The position numbers and the translations under genes were made by a program. From Ceriagrion tenellum (taxonomy: Eukaryota > Arthropoda > Insecta > Odonata > Coenagrionidae), in contig OY720638.1 of the NCBI GenBank assembly GCA_963169105.1, positions 7,364,749 to 7,428,748 of the forward strand: 64,000 nucleotides of DNA. Direction: 5' to 3'. Under the pieces are notes generated by a model. The model saw nothing but the letters and a program-made list of their open reading frames with translations, did not search any database and was not told where the DNA came from. Positions 22,101 through 36,000 of this stretch are shown here, piece after piece (the first letter of the stretch is position 1; the number at the start of each line of letters is the position of its first letter).

Positions 22101-25100
22101 TTACTAGAGAGGTGACTTCAACAATTACAGTGAAGATTGAGGACTCATGACAGAGAAGTTACCATTATATTTATTGTGTAATTAAATGACTGGCTGGGTT
22201 CATTGCAGTATTTTACAAGTGTCACATGCCTAACTACTGTGGGAATTTTGCAGGTGATGAGAAAGTGTCATTTCGTTTCATTTCATTTCATGACAGACAA
22301 TGAGCTGAAGAGGAGGTGGTAAAGGAATAGAGTGAAAGTAAATTTCTCACCAACTTTATTTTCAAGGGTAGGTTTTGGAAAGCCAATCAATGTTTTTCAT
22401 TGATTTTGTCTGCACGAGCTTAGTTTTGGTATAACTTTGGGTGATAAACCACAGCATTGTCCATTGCTGTGCAAAGGAGCCCCAAAAACTACTCTTATCA
22501 TTCTGTTTTCAAACATTATTCATACAAATTTTATTAATTAATTGCAGTTTTACTTGTCATATGATGCCATTTTGGAAAATTGATATTCGTGAAAAATGTT
22601 TTAGGGTGGATATATGGGCATATCTAACCATCATAATCGTGAGATTTAGGGATGAATATGTGAATGAAACTATCGATTAAACAAAGTGAACAGTATTCCA
22701 TAGAAATCAAAGGTGTCCATCATGAATTCATGGAGAAAAGGCCAATATATATTTTCATCTGACGATTATACTTTAAAATGCTTTCGCAACTACTTCTGCA
22801 TCCAAATACTTTATCATGCCAAGAGTGTTTTCTGGTTCAGGATATTTTATCAAAATCATCCATGTTTGACGAGGAGACTGGCAAGCTGATTATCATGAAA
22901 TGTTCTGTCCATACTGAAAGAAGTTGTGCATTATCTTTTGTTTTCTCTAATTACCCATCATCACCTCAAGAGGAACTTGACATGAAGAGGTTGAGACTAA
23001 ACATGAAGCAGCTGGTGAGTTGCATTGAAGAGAGTAAAGGAGAGAGAAGACTGTATAATTATACAGGGATGAGGTGAAGTTCCATAATCTGGGTGAACTT
23101 CAGGTGAAATTGTGAAAATATGACTGAGTGGGTAATTTCTCCATTGTGATGAAAATAGACAATCGCTTCGGATCTGTATAGTAATATGATCTTCCAGAAG
23201 TTAAGGCATGTGTTGTAGTTGGGAATGATTTGCAAGTAAGTATTTTTTGACAGTGTTCCCTAAAGAAAATTGAGCACCCACAAGTTGCTTGTGCAAGTGA
23301 ATGATCAATACAGTGAATGAAATTTGGATGGGGTTAAATTCTTTGTGGGGAAGCAAACCAAAATTTGAGAAATTCAAAATGAACCTCAAGTCATTTTCCT
23401 TGTCTTAGAAACACCTATACCAGAACATAAAGTTGGCGATGAAGTTAACTTTTCAACGGAAAAGCAGAAACTGGATATAGTGTAAGGTCTTACCTTTAGA
23501 CAAATAATTGTTGCTATAATACAAAAACAGTTTGTTACGGATCGTATTTGAGAGGAAAAAGCCAGTCACAGTTTAATTAAGGGCCTCAGTGGTGGTGGTC
23601 TTTTATTAACCTCTGACCATGATAAATTGAAATAAATTGTAAAATTACTGTAAATATATTTTTTAAGCAGTGACAATGTTGACTTTACTTTAATTGGCCT
23701 ATGATAATATGTTGGTGACAGTCCTGAATATTTGGAAAGTGGATATGATGATCAAATTAGAAAATGTTTTTTTTTATTAAATATGTTGTCAGTGATTTTG
23801 AAGTTCTTTCAGATTCTCTATGCATTTTTTTGTATTTATTAGTAGGCATATTAGAGCCCATGGGGTGTTACAGGAATTTTTAACTGTGGCTAACTGTGGT
23901 AAAAAATCTTATTAACCTCCCTTATATCTGATATCTTGTGGGAAGGTAAGGTTCTCCAGATTTTTGCAAAGTGTAATTATTTTGAGCTAAGCTTTTGCCT
24001 TAGAGAAAAATTAGTATTCTTGCTTCTTAAAAAGTTGATTAGGACAAAAAATCATAAAAATCAAATTATTTTAGATGGGTGAGGTCATTGGAAAAAGGGG
24101 GAGGTGGAACAGCTGGTATAGAAGTGACGACGCCACAGTAAACATTCCAGTTCTATCCCTGCAGGTCTGTAACTGGTGTGCAACTGGGGTGGAGCTAGTT
24201 TCAATTCATTCCCAGTTACACTCCAATTCCAGAGATCCCCATATAGATCAGACAAACCCCAGTTTCTATCCCTGTCACAGCAAAAACATTCTGCCTTGGT
24301 TTTTAGGGAAAAAAAATTCATTCCAGATGACATCCTCTTCATCATTCATAAGTATATATTTTTCATCCAAAGAGTTGACAATGAGAAGTCAATCTGACTA
24401 CAATTTTGGTAGATGTGCCAATTTCAATGAACTAACCAGAGGGTTGCATTGTATACCAGCTGCCTTCACAGCATTTTTTATGAGGCCTGGGTGATTGGGA
24501 ATGATGATTGGGTTGGCTTATTTCAATCCCTGAATCTATCCCCCAACCTCTCCCTTCCATCCCTTCCCCTCCACCTCCCTCTTCGAAACCTATATTGCTT
24601 CCTCAGTTCCATCGCATGACCAAGTGAACTTTCAACAAAATACTCCTCCTCATTCCTCACTCCACTCTCCGTTCTGAATCGAGTCCTCCATCTCCAAAAG
24701 CACTTTGCATACAAGGAAACTGTTTAACTCACTTTTTCCTACATTCATCCAAATACATTGAAACCTGTACAGATGTTAGTGTTATTCATTTATTGAAAAT
24801 TGCAATTATTCATTCAATTCTCAAACAAATCAGATGAAACTCACTTTCATGGGGAGTAACAAAGTCACTGTGTTTGCAATCATTACGGTTTGGACATTTT
24901 GCTGATTTCCCTGGAATTTTAGTAGACTTAGAGGATCACCTCGATTAAATTATTTTCAAGAGGGAATACCCGCAGAGAAAATAGGATGTCAAGCAGTTCA
25001 AAAATGTAACGAGGTCACGTTAGTAAAAGGTATTTTCCATGATTGTTTCTTGATTGAATAATAGGTTTGTTTGTGCTACCCTATCACCAACCATCCACTA

Positions 25101-28000
25101 ATATGAATGGGAAATATTCCAACGGCTGCTATTGCTAAACTGCCAACTACTACTATGTGATATAATGCATTATCCCCAGATGCCTATCCTAGGAAAGAAA
25201 GCTAGAATTATCAAGGAATTATTGATGACCACATCTCTGTAATGTTTCACAAATTGCTGTTCATATTTATTTTGGATTACTGTAGAATGAGTAAAAGTGT
25301 TGCTTATGGATATCAATATCATTGGAATATTTGCATTGCTGCATTGAATGAACTACAATGCAAAATATGTACTAACAAGTGAATCAATCTTTCTTCCCTG
25401 GGAGGTAGACCAAAATGACATTCCTTTCCAGCCTCATTAGCCATCTTAACTATAAATACAGTTGTTTTATGTGCCGTTAATTGTGTACTGAACTCCTAAT
25501 AGGCTATTTATTAGGTGTTATATACTGGCAAATAGCTGATGAAAATATTGAATCCTCTAACTGTGCTATGCAGGAAAGCAATGGGGATTGCAGTCCAACA
25601 TGGCCAAGTCACCTAGTTCATGGTGAAGGGGCGTCACTTCACTGAGTTACAGATTGTGCATGATATGAGCCAGAGGGGACAACCCCGGATTGGTCAGAAA
25701 CATAGAAGCAAACTAACTTCAATCAATATGTACACTTGTTTCGATTCAGCACGTTGGCATTCGCCTAAAGGGTGGGTATAGGGGTTCGTTTACATTTAGG
25801 CTGTTCAACTTTTACAAGCATCCTATAAAGTGAATATTGGCCTAAAAAAAAACATTTTATGAGAGCGGAGCTTCGTTGTGCTATAGAGTAAAAACTCCAA
25901 CCTCTGCTGATGTCATCATCAGGTAAATATGATTAAAAATTTTAGGTGATATCGAAACATGAATTACTGAGGAGCTAGAGGATGTGAAATACATTGCTCA
26001 ACACTCTTAAGGATTTTTTTTTACAGTTTAACCTGCATGAGTAGCTAACATGTTGATACATTTAGCCCAACATGAGGAGACTATTTATGATTTTAATCTC
26101 ATTAATGAAAAAGGAAGGAGCGAGGAGTACTCTTAGCCTTTCAACTTGTACTAGATAGATTCTTATCAATCTGGAACCACAGACTGACTGGACTTTAGGC
26201 TGTACCCATTGGGTCACTTCACATTAACTGATGGCCATACCTAGCCAATCGCAGCTGTCTTCATCTGATCTGAGGTAAATTCTCACTGAGAAAGTCAATG
26301 GCTTGCCTCTCTGTAACATTAAGGACTCATTGGGATCTGTCTCCTGTGTGGACAATGTTGTTTGAAATGGTTGGCGATTGGGATGGCACTGTTCTAGCAA
26401 TGCAGATCTATTTATCATATCATCCAGTTTGGTAAGCCTGTTCAGTAAATTCGATGATTATGGAATTAATCATCTTCAGGTATACTTAACAAGTACAAAT
26501 GAGAGATGGGAAATAAGCTATATGTAAAGATAGTGGTAGAGGTAAGAGCTACAAAAAGTCACTGATGGGAAGAAATACGCTCGAATAGATTATGAAAACC
26601 TTTCGACATTAACAAATTTGCTCTGATCACCAATAGGTATACTTGTACTTTTCATAAGTCACACACTCATGTATATGAGAGTTGTTCATTCCCATGCGAG
26701 GCACCTCATTGTTTTGGTATGATTGTAACTCATGCGTGGAATTAATTGAGAGCAGAAAAGAAGAGGCCATTGTAGAATTTGTGTATTCAGTTTCCCTCTC
26801 TGCTTTGTCAGTTTGGTCGGGTCACAGAATTAAACTTTTAGTCTTGAGTATACAGACTGTACAGAAAGCACTTTGGATGCCGTTGAAATAGATGCATTCT
26901 CAAGATCTGGAGGGCCAGTTATTAACCCTTATGATAAGAAAACAAAATAATGACATGCTTTAGTGTTGAGAAACCTTTCATTTAAAAGCACAGAACTTTG
27001 CTTTAAGAATGGTTAAAGATTTCATCCCAGTTAGTGAAAGCAACTTCAAGAAGGGGCACCTGGCCTATGTGGACTGAAAGGCCTATTCTTTCGACCAAGA
27101 GTGCCATTTGTGCAAAGACTTCTCTCATCTTTTGAAGATAAAATAATGGAATAAAAACATCACCATATGGTAAGATGCACAGAAAATGCAGATGCTGCAG
27201 CAGTTTTTCAAGAAGCTCATTGTCTCCAAAATTCATAATAATAATTGGGTACAGTCAGTGATACCATAAAATGGACTGATTGACGATTGGTTTAATGATT
27301 TGGTTTTATATCAGTATTTGGAATTTACTGGTTCACTTTTACATATACAATCATGCTATCTTGAGGCCTCCTTATAGGTGATGTCAAACCCAAAATATCT
27401 CACTTAAACTGATTGGTGCTCCTGACAAGTGGCATAACCTTGTGATTATAAGAGCCCAGTGGTCATGAATAAGCTCATTTAGGGTTGCTAGCAAAGACTT
27501 TATAGGGAAAGGTTGCTGCTGATAAAATGACCTTCGACTCAATCGAGAAAATTGAAAAAAAAAGTCAGGCTATTCTGGGTTAATGGATTTACATTTCATA
27601 GGATAGTTTAACATGTGCATACAAGTTGTAAACTATAGAGATATAGATAGTGCTGAAAGCAGTCGTGGTTGACCAAAGGATGGCTAAGGGAATGATTCCA
27701 TCCAGATGGAACGTCCAGTAGTGATGGCTAAAATTGTAAAAAAATATAGTAATGCATAAATAATTAGTAGGATTTTTGTTTTTGATATAATGGTTCCATA
27801 TTGATGAAAATTTTCATCAATATGGCACAATTAAAGAGGGCATAAATAGCAGTCTGAGATAGAAAAAGGTAAAAAGTGTGAATGAAAATCTAAGATGAAG
27901 AACAATGGAGAAACCTGCATGAAAATAAACCAGTGATAGATTCAATGAAAAGATGGAGGCACAAAAAGAGGACAGTACTCATTTAAGATACTACCTATTG
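19145..28000. other. Long AT-rich stretch without a supported gene
   Basis: Nearly 9 kb with only short open frames (largest about 140 codons), none with motifs I recognise or with a pattern of flanking splice sites. It has a short (TA)/(CA) tract at 19618-19637 and an A/T-rich segment reading AATAAATAAATAT on the minus strand near 19690. The latter would suit a polyadenylation signal but has no gene attached. Two passages (around 21850-21960 and 24170-24240) share CAACTGGGGTG-like wording and may be a diverged repeat. It may be intergenic or intronic. Confidence 0.4.
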
Positions 28001-28099
28001 AAGAAGGTAATAAAGGCAGTTGCAGAGGTGCAACTAGTGAGTGGAAGAACACAAATAAGCTGACTATATATCATGACTGAGGTCAGAGATCTTATTGAT

Positions 28100-29630
28100 T
28101 AAAGAGGAAAATACAAGAGCCCAAAATTTGCTGATTGAGAAGCCTGTACTAGAAATTATAAAACCATATAATAAGGAGATTTGAAAAGGCCAAGAGAGAG
28201 CATATTAAAATCTACTATGAGGAAATTGATGACCACATGAAGAAAGGAAATTCTGAGGTGGTGTTCAACTTTATAAACAAAAATCAGCAGGACAAAAATC
28301 AGTCCAAAAATGTTAGAGACAGGAATGGAAATGAGCTATGGAGGAGGGAATGTAAAAAATGAGTGGAATGCATAGAAAAGCTGTATGTAGGATCAGACCC
28401 AGAAATGGATTATCAAATGCAGAAAGAGAAGAGTGCAGACTAAGATAACCAAGACCCTGGTATCCTTAGATGTGCATTTGAGAGAGCAGTACAAGAGTCT
28501 AGGAAAAGCAGGGCTCTTTGAGCAGAGAACATGAACACTAGTGCACTTGATGGCTCTGCTGAAGAACCTTTGTCTGGGATATTCAATACAGATTCAACAG
28601 TGGAAAAATAACAGAGAATTTTGAGAAGAGTTTATTGATTGGAAAAAATAAAGACCAAGAAATGTGAGGATCATAGAACCCTGAGAATAAAAGAACCCAT
28701 AGAAACCCTATCTAATGCGGAAAATACATAAATAATCAACCAAAGAATAGAAGGAAAAATGGAAAAAAACCTCTTGGACTACCCAAACAGATTCAAAAAG
28801 GACAGAGGAACCAGAGAGGTCATACTCTAGTGATGAATTCTCACTGAAAAGTTGATACTCATCAATGAACTACTCTTTCTGGCAATGATTGACTTCGAGA
28901 AGACTATGTGGAATGGAGCAGGACATTCAAAATGCTGGAAACGTAATGAATTGTTATCTATACCTGCAAGCATTATTGAATGTAATTGATTGAGTACCAC
29001 TTGGGTACAATGGGAAGATTAATGGGAAGAATAGGGAAATCTTAGTTTGTTGATGAGAGACCCTGAAGGAATAAATTATGCAATAAGGAGAGGTACTCAA
29101 ACTGGTGAATTGCTTTGGAGGTTGAGTGGAAGAATTTGAATGGACATCAACCAAAAAATACCTCAGGCAAAGACGCATTCAAGATGCAAACAATAACTGT
29201 AGTATTAGAAGAAAATGGGATTACTGATAAGGAAGAAGTACCTTATAACATTCCTGTGGAGTTTTGCACCATGTGGCTAACAAAAATGGGCTATTGGGAA
29301 GCTGGAACAGAAGAGAAAAGAGGCTTTTGAAACTTGGTGCTGGAGATGGATACTGAGGATCAAATGGATGAATAGAATCAGAAACAGGGAAGTGTAAAGA
29401 AGACGAGAAAACCATAGAGCACACAATTAAGACTAAGTCCTGATGGATATGCTGACCTTTGAGACTTGTTGGAAAAGGGAAAAAAGAATGGGGAAAGCCC
29501 AGTGAGAAAGATCAAGGGACAAATGTATTCTTCACCTAAAAGAGCATGTGAAACAGATGAGCTACAAAATCATTAAATTGCCAGCAAGGGACATGGTAGA
29601 ATGGAGGACTGTTGTCAGCCATTCAATCAT
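28100..29630 (+). pseudogene. Decayed non-LTR (LINE) reverse transcriptase remnant
   Basis: Short frames on the plus strand, broken by many stops and shifts, follow the order of a LINE RT. They are ECIEKLYVGSDP (near 28360), INQRIEGKMEKNLLDYPNRF followed by KKDRGTREVIL (28735-28830), and LAMIDFEKTMW (near 28885). The last corresponds to the RT block with the first catalytic Asp (F.D.EKAFD in the family). A tail reading MVEWRTVVSHSI near 29590 fits the C-terminal end of such elements (R..W R..V). The catalytic (F/Y)ADD box is not found. I cannot name the clade. Confidence 0.6.
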
Positions 29631-29649
29631 ATGATATTTCTCTTTCTAC

Positions 29650-32600
29650 TTCGCACACTTTTATTAGGAATAAATATCCTTAAATCCGTACAGAGAATGA
29701 GATGAAATACAATAATGACATTGGAGCATGTATGAAATGTAAGAGTTTATTTAGCTGGTAAAATTCTAGGAAATTCTGAATTACAGCTGGGCTTTCCCAT
29801 CAGATGCAAACTACTTAGCTCAAAAATATAATCCATAGCCACGGTTGAGAACCTTCCCTGATGGGTCATAGGGTTAATGATTCTAGGAATGAAGAGCAAT
29901 GACAAGGCTAAGAAAAAAATCAAATCGTAAAGAAAGGTTTTAAAGGCTTATTTATATTCAAGAACTACATGTAACAAAACTGGAGCATAAAAATCTTTAA
30001 AAGCATTTGTTATATTCTAAGAAATTCTGCAGAAATTGACTAAATTAAATCATAAAATATCAGAAACTTCATAATAACTTACTCCAGTATGAAAACCATG
30101 CATAACTTGTTTGGAATGACTTATTTTAGGGCACAGGGTAGGAAGCACTGGTGGGAAATGGAATGAAGTTGCTCCTTTTGCCTCGATGTCTTGTCCTTTT
30201 CTCAGTGAGTTAGGAATTATTTTTGAAGTGCAAATAAAGCAAGCCTAGATTATCGGAGGTTTTCAACAAAAACTATTGAAAGATATATAGCTGCCGACAT
30301 TGTTCCATCAGCAAACTAGGTGAGTGTAGTTTTTAATGATGATTCATTGCATTCCATGTTTAACTATAAAACATTCAGACAGAGAGGTTTCAATGCATGT
30401 CTTCTGGGAGACTTTAACAGCATGTATGGTTGGGTTGGGAAACTTTTTGGGCATTGCACTAACATACAATGATGAAATAGTTATTCTTCATGCAAAAGTA
30501 AAGCTGCCGATAAGTTGTCCTCCAAAAATTAATGGCTTTCAAGCATAACACATGCCATTAAGGCAATTTGAATGGGATGGCATTAAAGTACATTGAAGCA
30601 ATTGTGGAACAAATTTAACATTTGCTCAGAAATATGTGTAATTTTAAGTAAGAAGTACATTTATGAATCGAAAAGATAGGCTTTCTGAGGGTGTGATTTA
30701 CTGGTGTCCAGAGAGAATTTAAGGATGGTTGAAAATGTATAGCTCTGAGACTGAGTGTATGGATAGCTAGAAAGTAATCTAAAAAACATGGAATCGCTAA
30801 CTTCCTCATGAGCTTGGGCCTCACTGACTGCAATCCAAAACCAATATTTAAATGTGAATGCGGGATATTTTATGAGGTCTTATCTGATTCAAAATGGGAT
30901 AAGAAAGACCACAGTTATAAATGTTGAGACATAATTGAGAGTCTTTAGAGGTCTTTTGTGAAGCAGAGAGGGCAAGGACCAATGGGCTGCATGGTGTCCT
31001 TTATTGTCTAGGTAGGCATTTCCCTTGCAGTTACTTAAGCAGTTTTCCATGCAGTTAGCTTAAGCTCTTCATAATTATAGTTTCCAAACTGAGAATGGAG
31101 GAACTCTCTCCTTTCAAGTCCTTTTGCAAGAGGGACTGATCGTGCCAATACCTATATGCTAGAAACTTTTGGATGCCCTAGCTATAAGGATGAATCGTAC
31201 ACAAACAATAGAAACTTAAACAGTGGGTGCTGGAATGTTATCATAGCCATCAACAGCAATCTATCTTCCAATAACATAACTGTATCAGTTTTTGGATTTT
31301 TTTCTGGTCAAAAGGTTTTATTGAAACACTACTAACATAAATGTCTAACTTTTATGTCCCAATAGACTCAAATATACAAAGCACCTGAGGGATACCAAGT
31401 TTTTATACTCATTGCTGCATTAATGCAGAAAGATCATCACTGCATTGGTGCAACCGCTCATGTATTCCCTCACGCATCTTAAAAGCATACTTGTTTAAAG
31501 ATGGCGTCCACCACTTTCGTTTCATCAGCTGTCACTTGGATGCATTTTTAAATTGAAAAATGCCTTTTGTCATATTTCCTCTTAATGACTCATGGAATTT
31601 TAGTCATAAAGTTGGGAATGATTCTTGATTACAAATGATCAAATTTGTTTCATTCAATATGCAGTAAGATGGTTTGCGGAGACAATTGGGCATTAAAATA
31701 TAATTTTCATTCACAATTTTACCATATAGACCTGCAAAGGCTTCATTTAATTAAATGAGCCCATGAGGAGAATTTTATCAATTCAAGAACAGAACTGAAT
31801 TGAAAGTGAATATGCAGCAGTGCCATGATGATGTTGAAGTTGAGAGCCACCATTCCAAGCCAAATTGACAGGTTTTGAGGTTTCTGGTGTTATTCTTGCT
31901 TAAAGGAAAATGCCATGCAAACTGTGAATATCATACCATAAAATTCAGGTCAAATGGCAAATGGCAGGCAAAACACCTTAAAGAGGTGAAACAAACAGTC
32001 AAGACCAGGATGAAAACTTCACATGTAAGGGCGTAGACTTGTAGAAGGACAAGGATTGAAGAGATTTATAAATAAATTAGTTACAGAGTATAGAGCTATA
32101 AGCCTCTGAAATTCAATGAAAAATGTATTAACTAAATAACTTCTGAAATCTTTGAAGCCATTCCCTTTCTCAAAAGCTTGCGTCATTTACAATAAATATT
32201 CGGCATTAGAGAATTTACATATATTTTAACACAGCTTTTTCACATTAGCCAGAAAAATATCAGATTGCACTTTGAACCATTATGGCAAAGCCATTTCTTG
32301 GGGATTATCTTTAAATACATATTCCATTGAAAAAAATACAAAAATGAGCTTATCTAAAATATCTAATTCAGTTTCTCTTAAGTCAAATAGCTAAATATGA
32401 AGGTGTAAATGATCCATAATCACTTTTCTCAGAAATTCAATTCCATAAGAAACTTAAATATTGGGTTGATTTATATTTGGAGCAAATTGATTGTATAAAA
32501 ATGACTTCACAAATATCATTCATTTTCGTAGTGATACAGACTCCAGGGAATAACTTTCATCCTCTTCGTGATGCAAACATTATCACATACATTAATTAAA

Positions 32601-32814
32601 GCCTTGATCAGCTGCCGATGAATGTCATTCCTTGTCACATGAGCCACGGGTATCAAATACCTCAGCATCACATTTGATCCTATCTTTCTTGCTTATTTGA
32701 GTATTTTTTCACAGTTTTTAGGTCACTCTTGGACTGATTTTGCAATGCAGGCAGTTAATAACTAGTTCCTAACATCACTCCATTCAATTCCTCAATGTGC
32801 CATTTTTGCTATTC
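29650..32814. other. 3' flank of Su(H), possibly including its 3' UTR
   Basis: This ~3.2 kb lies downstream of the Su(H) stop codon in transcript orientation. No canonical AATAAA on the minus strand stands out in the first kilobase; an ATTAAA-like word occurs near 31748. No other coding region or repeat is recognised, so I cannot place the transcript end. Confidence 0.35.
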
Positions 32815-33024
32815 TCACATTCCTCCCTGAGATGAAGGCTGCTGGTCATACTGTATCCCAGATACATCTGTTATGGCTGGTAGTCGACTTAAATGGGTCT
32901 GGCTGCTTCGCATAATCTCATCTGCTGAGGGGCAGTGCGGCCTTGGTCCAGGCTCAGGAGTGTATGTGAACGTTAAACCCGTTGCATAAATTATACCATC
33001 ATTTCTGACCAGTGACACAGGGAC
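32815..33024 (-). CDS. Su(H): Su(H) terminal exon with stop codon
   Basis: The exon begins after TATCTTAG and encodes VPVSLVRNDGIIYATGLTFT and TYTPEPGPRPHCPSADEIM. A short unconserved tail follows (ending SSQGGM), then TGA at 32817-32815. The tail is far shorter than the long repetitive C-terminus I recall for Drosophila Su(H). Confidence 0.96.
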   Translation of the reverse strand, partial: VPVSLVRNDGIIYATGLTFTYTPEPGPRPHCPSADEIMRSSQTHLSRLPAITDVSGIQYDQQPSSQGGM

Positions 33025-36000
33025 CTAAGATAAATGCATTTTGATAATAATATACAAGAAGTATTCTTAAATGGTTCTTACAGTTATTCTACATCAGTGG
33101 GCTATCATTTTTGAAGCTACTATTAATAATATTGGCAATCAAAAAAAATTCTCTCATTTACCAATTCCCTTGGTCACCATTCTATTGACAATGAATGAGT
33201 GGAAGTACAATGGATTTTCACATTCACTCTGAAATTAAAGCTGAATACTTTCCAGAGCATTGGAAACTTGAGTCTTCTCAAAAAAACAGGAGTTTTTTGA
33301 GTCCTATCATGAAAAGCGAAATGAGGTGAAACAGGACTGATTTTGAATATATGGTAACGCAGGAAAAAAGCCAAAATGGCAGGAAATGAGAAAAATCTCT
33401 TCAGTAAGATCACTTTAGTAAATCAAGAAAAATGTATGACTCTGTCACTCACCTGTGTAGGCTGACGAACCCACAGCCATTCACCTCGAAATGCTGATAT
33501 TTCTGGCACTACACATAACATACTTTCTTGGCAACGATACATTGTCTCTGCTTCTACATCACCAAACCATACTTTCAAATTTGGTGTGAAGTTTTCACCT
33601 GTTAACTCCAACATGGCCACATCTCCCCCTCCATTCAACTGAAAAGAGAGGTTGACATGTTGCATGAAAATAGTACAAGTAAAATTTGTAAACAACAATA
33701 AACAATTACAATAGGAAATGAATAAATGAACATATATATAGTTTAATGATTTTTCCAATATGGTACAATCCATATCATTGTGCTATACTAGAACATTCAA
33801 ATCTTCATCTCAGCATGAGAGTGCCTATGCATTAGGGAATGTGGATATCAGTGAAAAAGAATTCGTGCTGTGACATAAATCCATTACATGCTGCTGACCT
33901 CAATATTATTAAACAAGTGGATGCTACCAGGTTTATTAGTAAAAAGGAGCAAAATTTTAAGCAGGAGTTCAACAGGAAAAAAAACTCTCAACACTAGAAG
34001 TATGGAGCGCTTCATTTTTGACCCTTTTTGAATTTCGCACTTTGCCATTTTGTACTCGCTGCATGAATCACCCAAGGACTCCGTGACTTTTCATCATGTA
34101 AGGTATAGATTTTTCTGCAAAAATATTCTCCATTTTTTTCTAAAAACTTTAGCAACTATGCACATTTCAACCTAGGGAGACAGCAAGGGGTCATTTTTGA
34201 CCCCTTCTTTTATTTGTCCCAAAATATCACAGGTACTTTGATATTCTCCTGTTTTGATTCCGCCAGCATTGTTCTATATTTTTGCATAACACCCAATGAG
34301 CTACCTCAAAGGTTTATGGCAGAGGGAGGGGAGGATGGCAGGGGGTATTAGGTGTGACTGCATTGGATATTCTTTCATTATGGCACTGGAGCATTTTTGT
34401 CCTCAGGACTTGCCGCTCTCTAAGAGATATCCCAAAAGACAGCAACAGAGAATATTATCATGGCGCCATACTACATCTCTACATCTGACAGAAGCAATAA
34501 GATAGATACATTGCCGGATAGATAGGTGCAAAAACTTGTTCTTTCCATGCACAATAAGCAACCGCAATAAAAACTGAGCTCCACTAAATTCACTCCCATA
34601 ATAGACTTCACCATTTCACTTCCCAAAACCTTATCCCTTACATCCTTACATGGCTGGTGTCCTAACACCCCCTGCCACATGCTCATGTGGCAGCTCACAG
34701 GGTAGTATGTAGATGTAGATGAAGGCAAATGTGGAGGTTCTGCCAGAGAGGAAGGTGAAAGTAGAGGTGAAGTTTAAAAAGACGAATTTTTTCCGGTCAG
34801 CAACAAAAGCACAGCTGATTCTGACTTCAATTTACAATCCTCTGTCAGAGGGTCTTCATTGGTGAAATTGATGGGATCTAAAATGGCTAGAGGTGAGTAT
34901 ATATTTTACTTGGTTTGTGACCAAAGAAAATATCCTACATTTATTTATGACTTTAGTTCTACTTAAGATAGGATCACAAAAATAAGGCCGAATAATGACA
35001 CACATTTACAATTGAAGAGAAGAAACTATAATAGTAAAGGCCATATCTAATTCAATGACAGCAGATACAGATAGTATCCTAAAATGTTTAACTGCTATTT
35101 CAATGGCATATGTAAATGCTTGTAGCTGTTCTAAACTCTAGAGTACAAGAGATAGTGTTCCTCGCCTTAAATATTATTTACTCATGTTTGCATTTTTGAC
35201 AGACCTTCATGTCGCTTTCACACTGCCCACACATGCACTTGCTGCATTTCGCACATATTTTCTTTGTTCTGTTTTTATAACTCAGACCCACCTGACACTG
35301 CTTGCACATTGTTTCAGTTCTGAGAGATTCTGGCTTTTGCCTGTCACTTTCGCCCGATACCTTGGCAACTGTCCTTTTTGAAGCGTATGGGAGTGCTCAT
35401 TGTTTGACAACTCGAAGGATATACCGACATCTGAATAGTTTGGTCTGATACTGTATTCTATAGAGAATATGTGCATTTATTATGACCAAGTCTAACATGT
35501 TGAAAAACACATGCACAGGCCATCGCCGAGTCAACGATCGGACACTGTATTTCCGGCACATTTGATCTATACTGTTCACACCACACTTAGTTTCATTGTA
35601 AAATATAACTGTCTCCGGCTTCTCTTTTTCAGTGCTCTGGTCCACAGATACACCAGCGTGCAAACCACTCAGAATAAGAACATTCTTAGATAACTTTCCT
35701 TGATATTAAGTGAGAGTGATGTTTGTAAAAAATATACTGGCAATGATCAAAACATTTTGGCTGATTTAAATTGCATGTAAACTAAAAAAAGGATAATTTG
35801 CACACCAGCACAACATTTATGAGAAATTTTTACTCTGAAAATTACCACATTTAAAATGTTTGTATGTGACAGAATGGGTTATTTTGTTGCATTGGCTGAT
35901 GTTTAATCCGCTAAAAACTGGAAAAAGTTTCTCCAATATATAAAAAAACAGCATGCCAAAGAGGTCATTTTTGACCCCATCATTGCTGTCCTCATAGGGT

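Noticed and set aside
22441..23077. Two neighbouring plus-strand frames of 79 and 99 residues as possible exons
   Set aside because: They show no recognised domain, and I could not identify splice sites joining them in phase.
24075..24494. 139-residue plus-strand frame
   Set aside because: A long overlapping antisense frame exists, it has no known motif, and its composition resembles the surrounding non-coding DNA.
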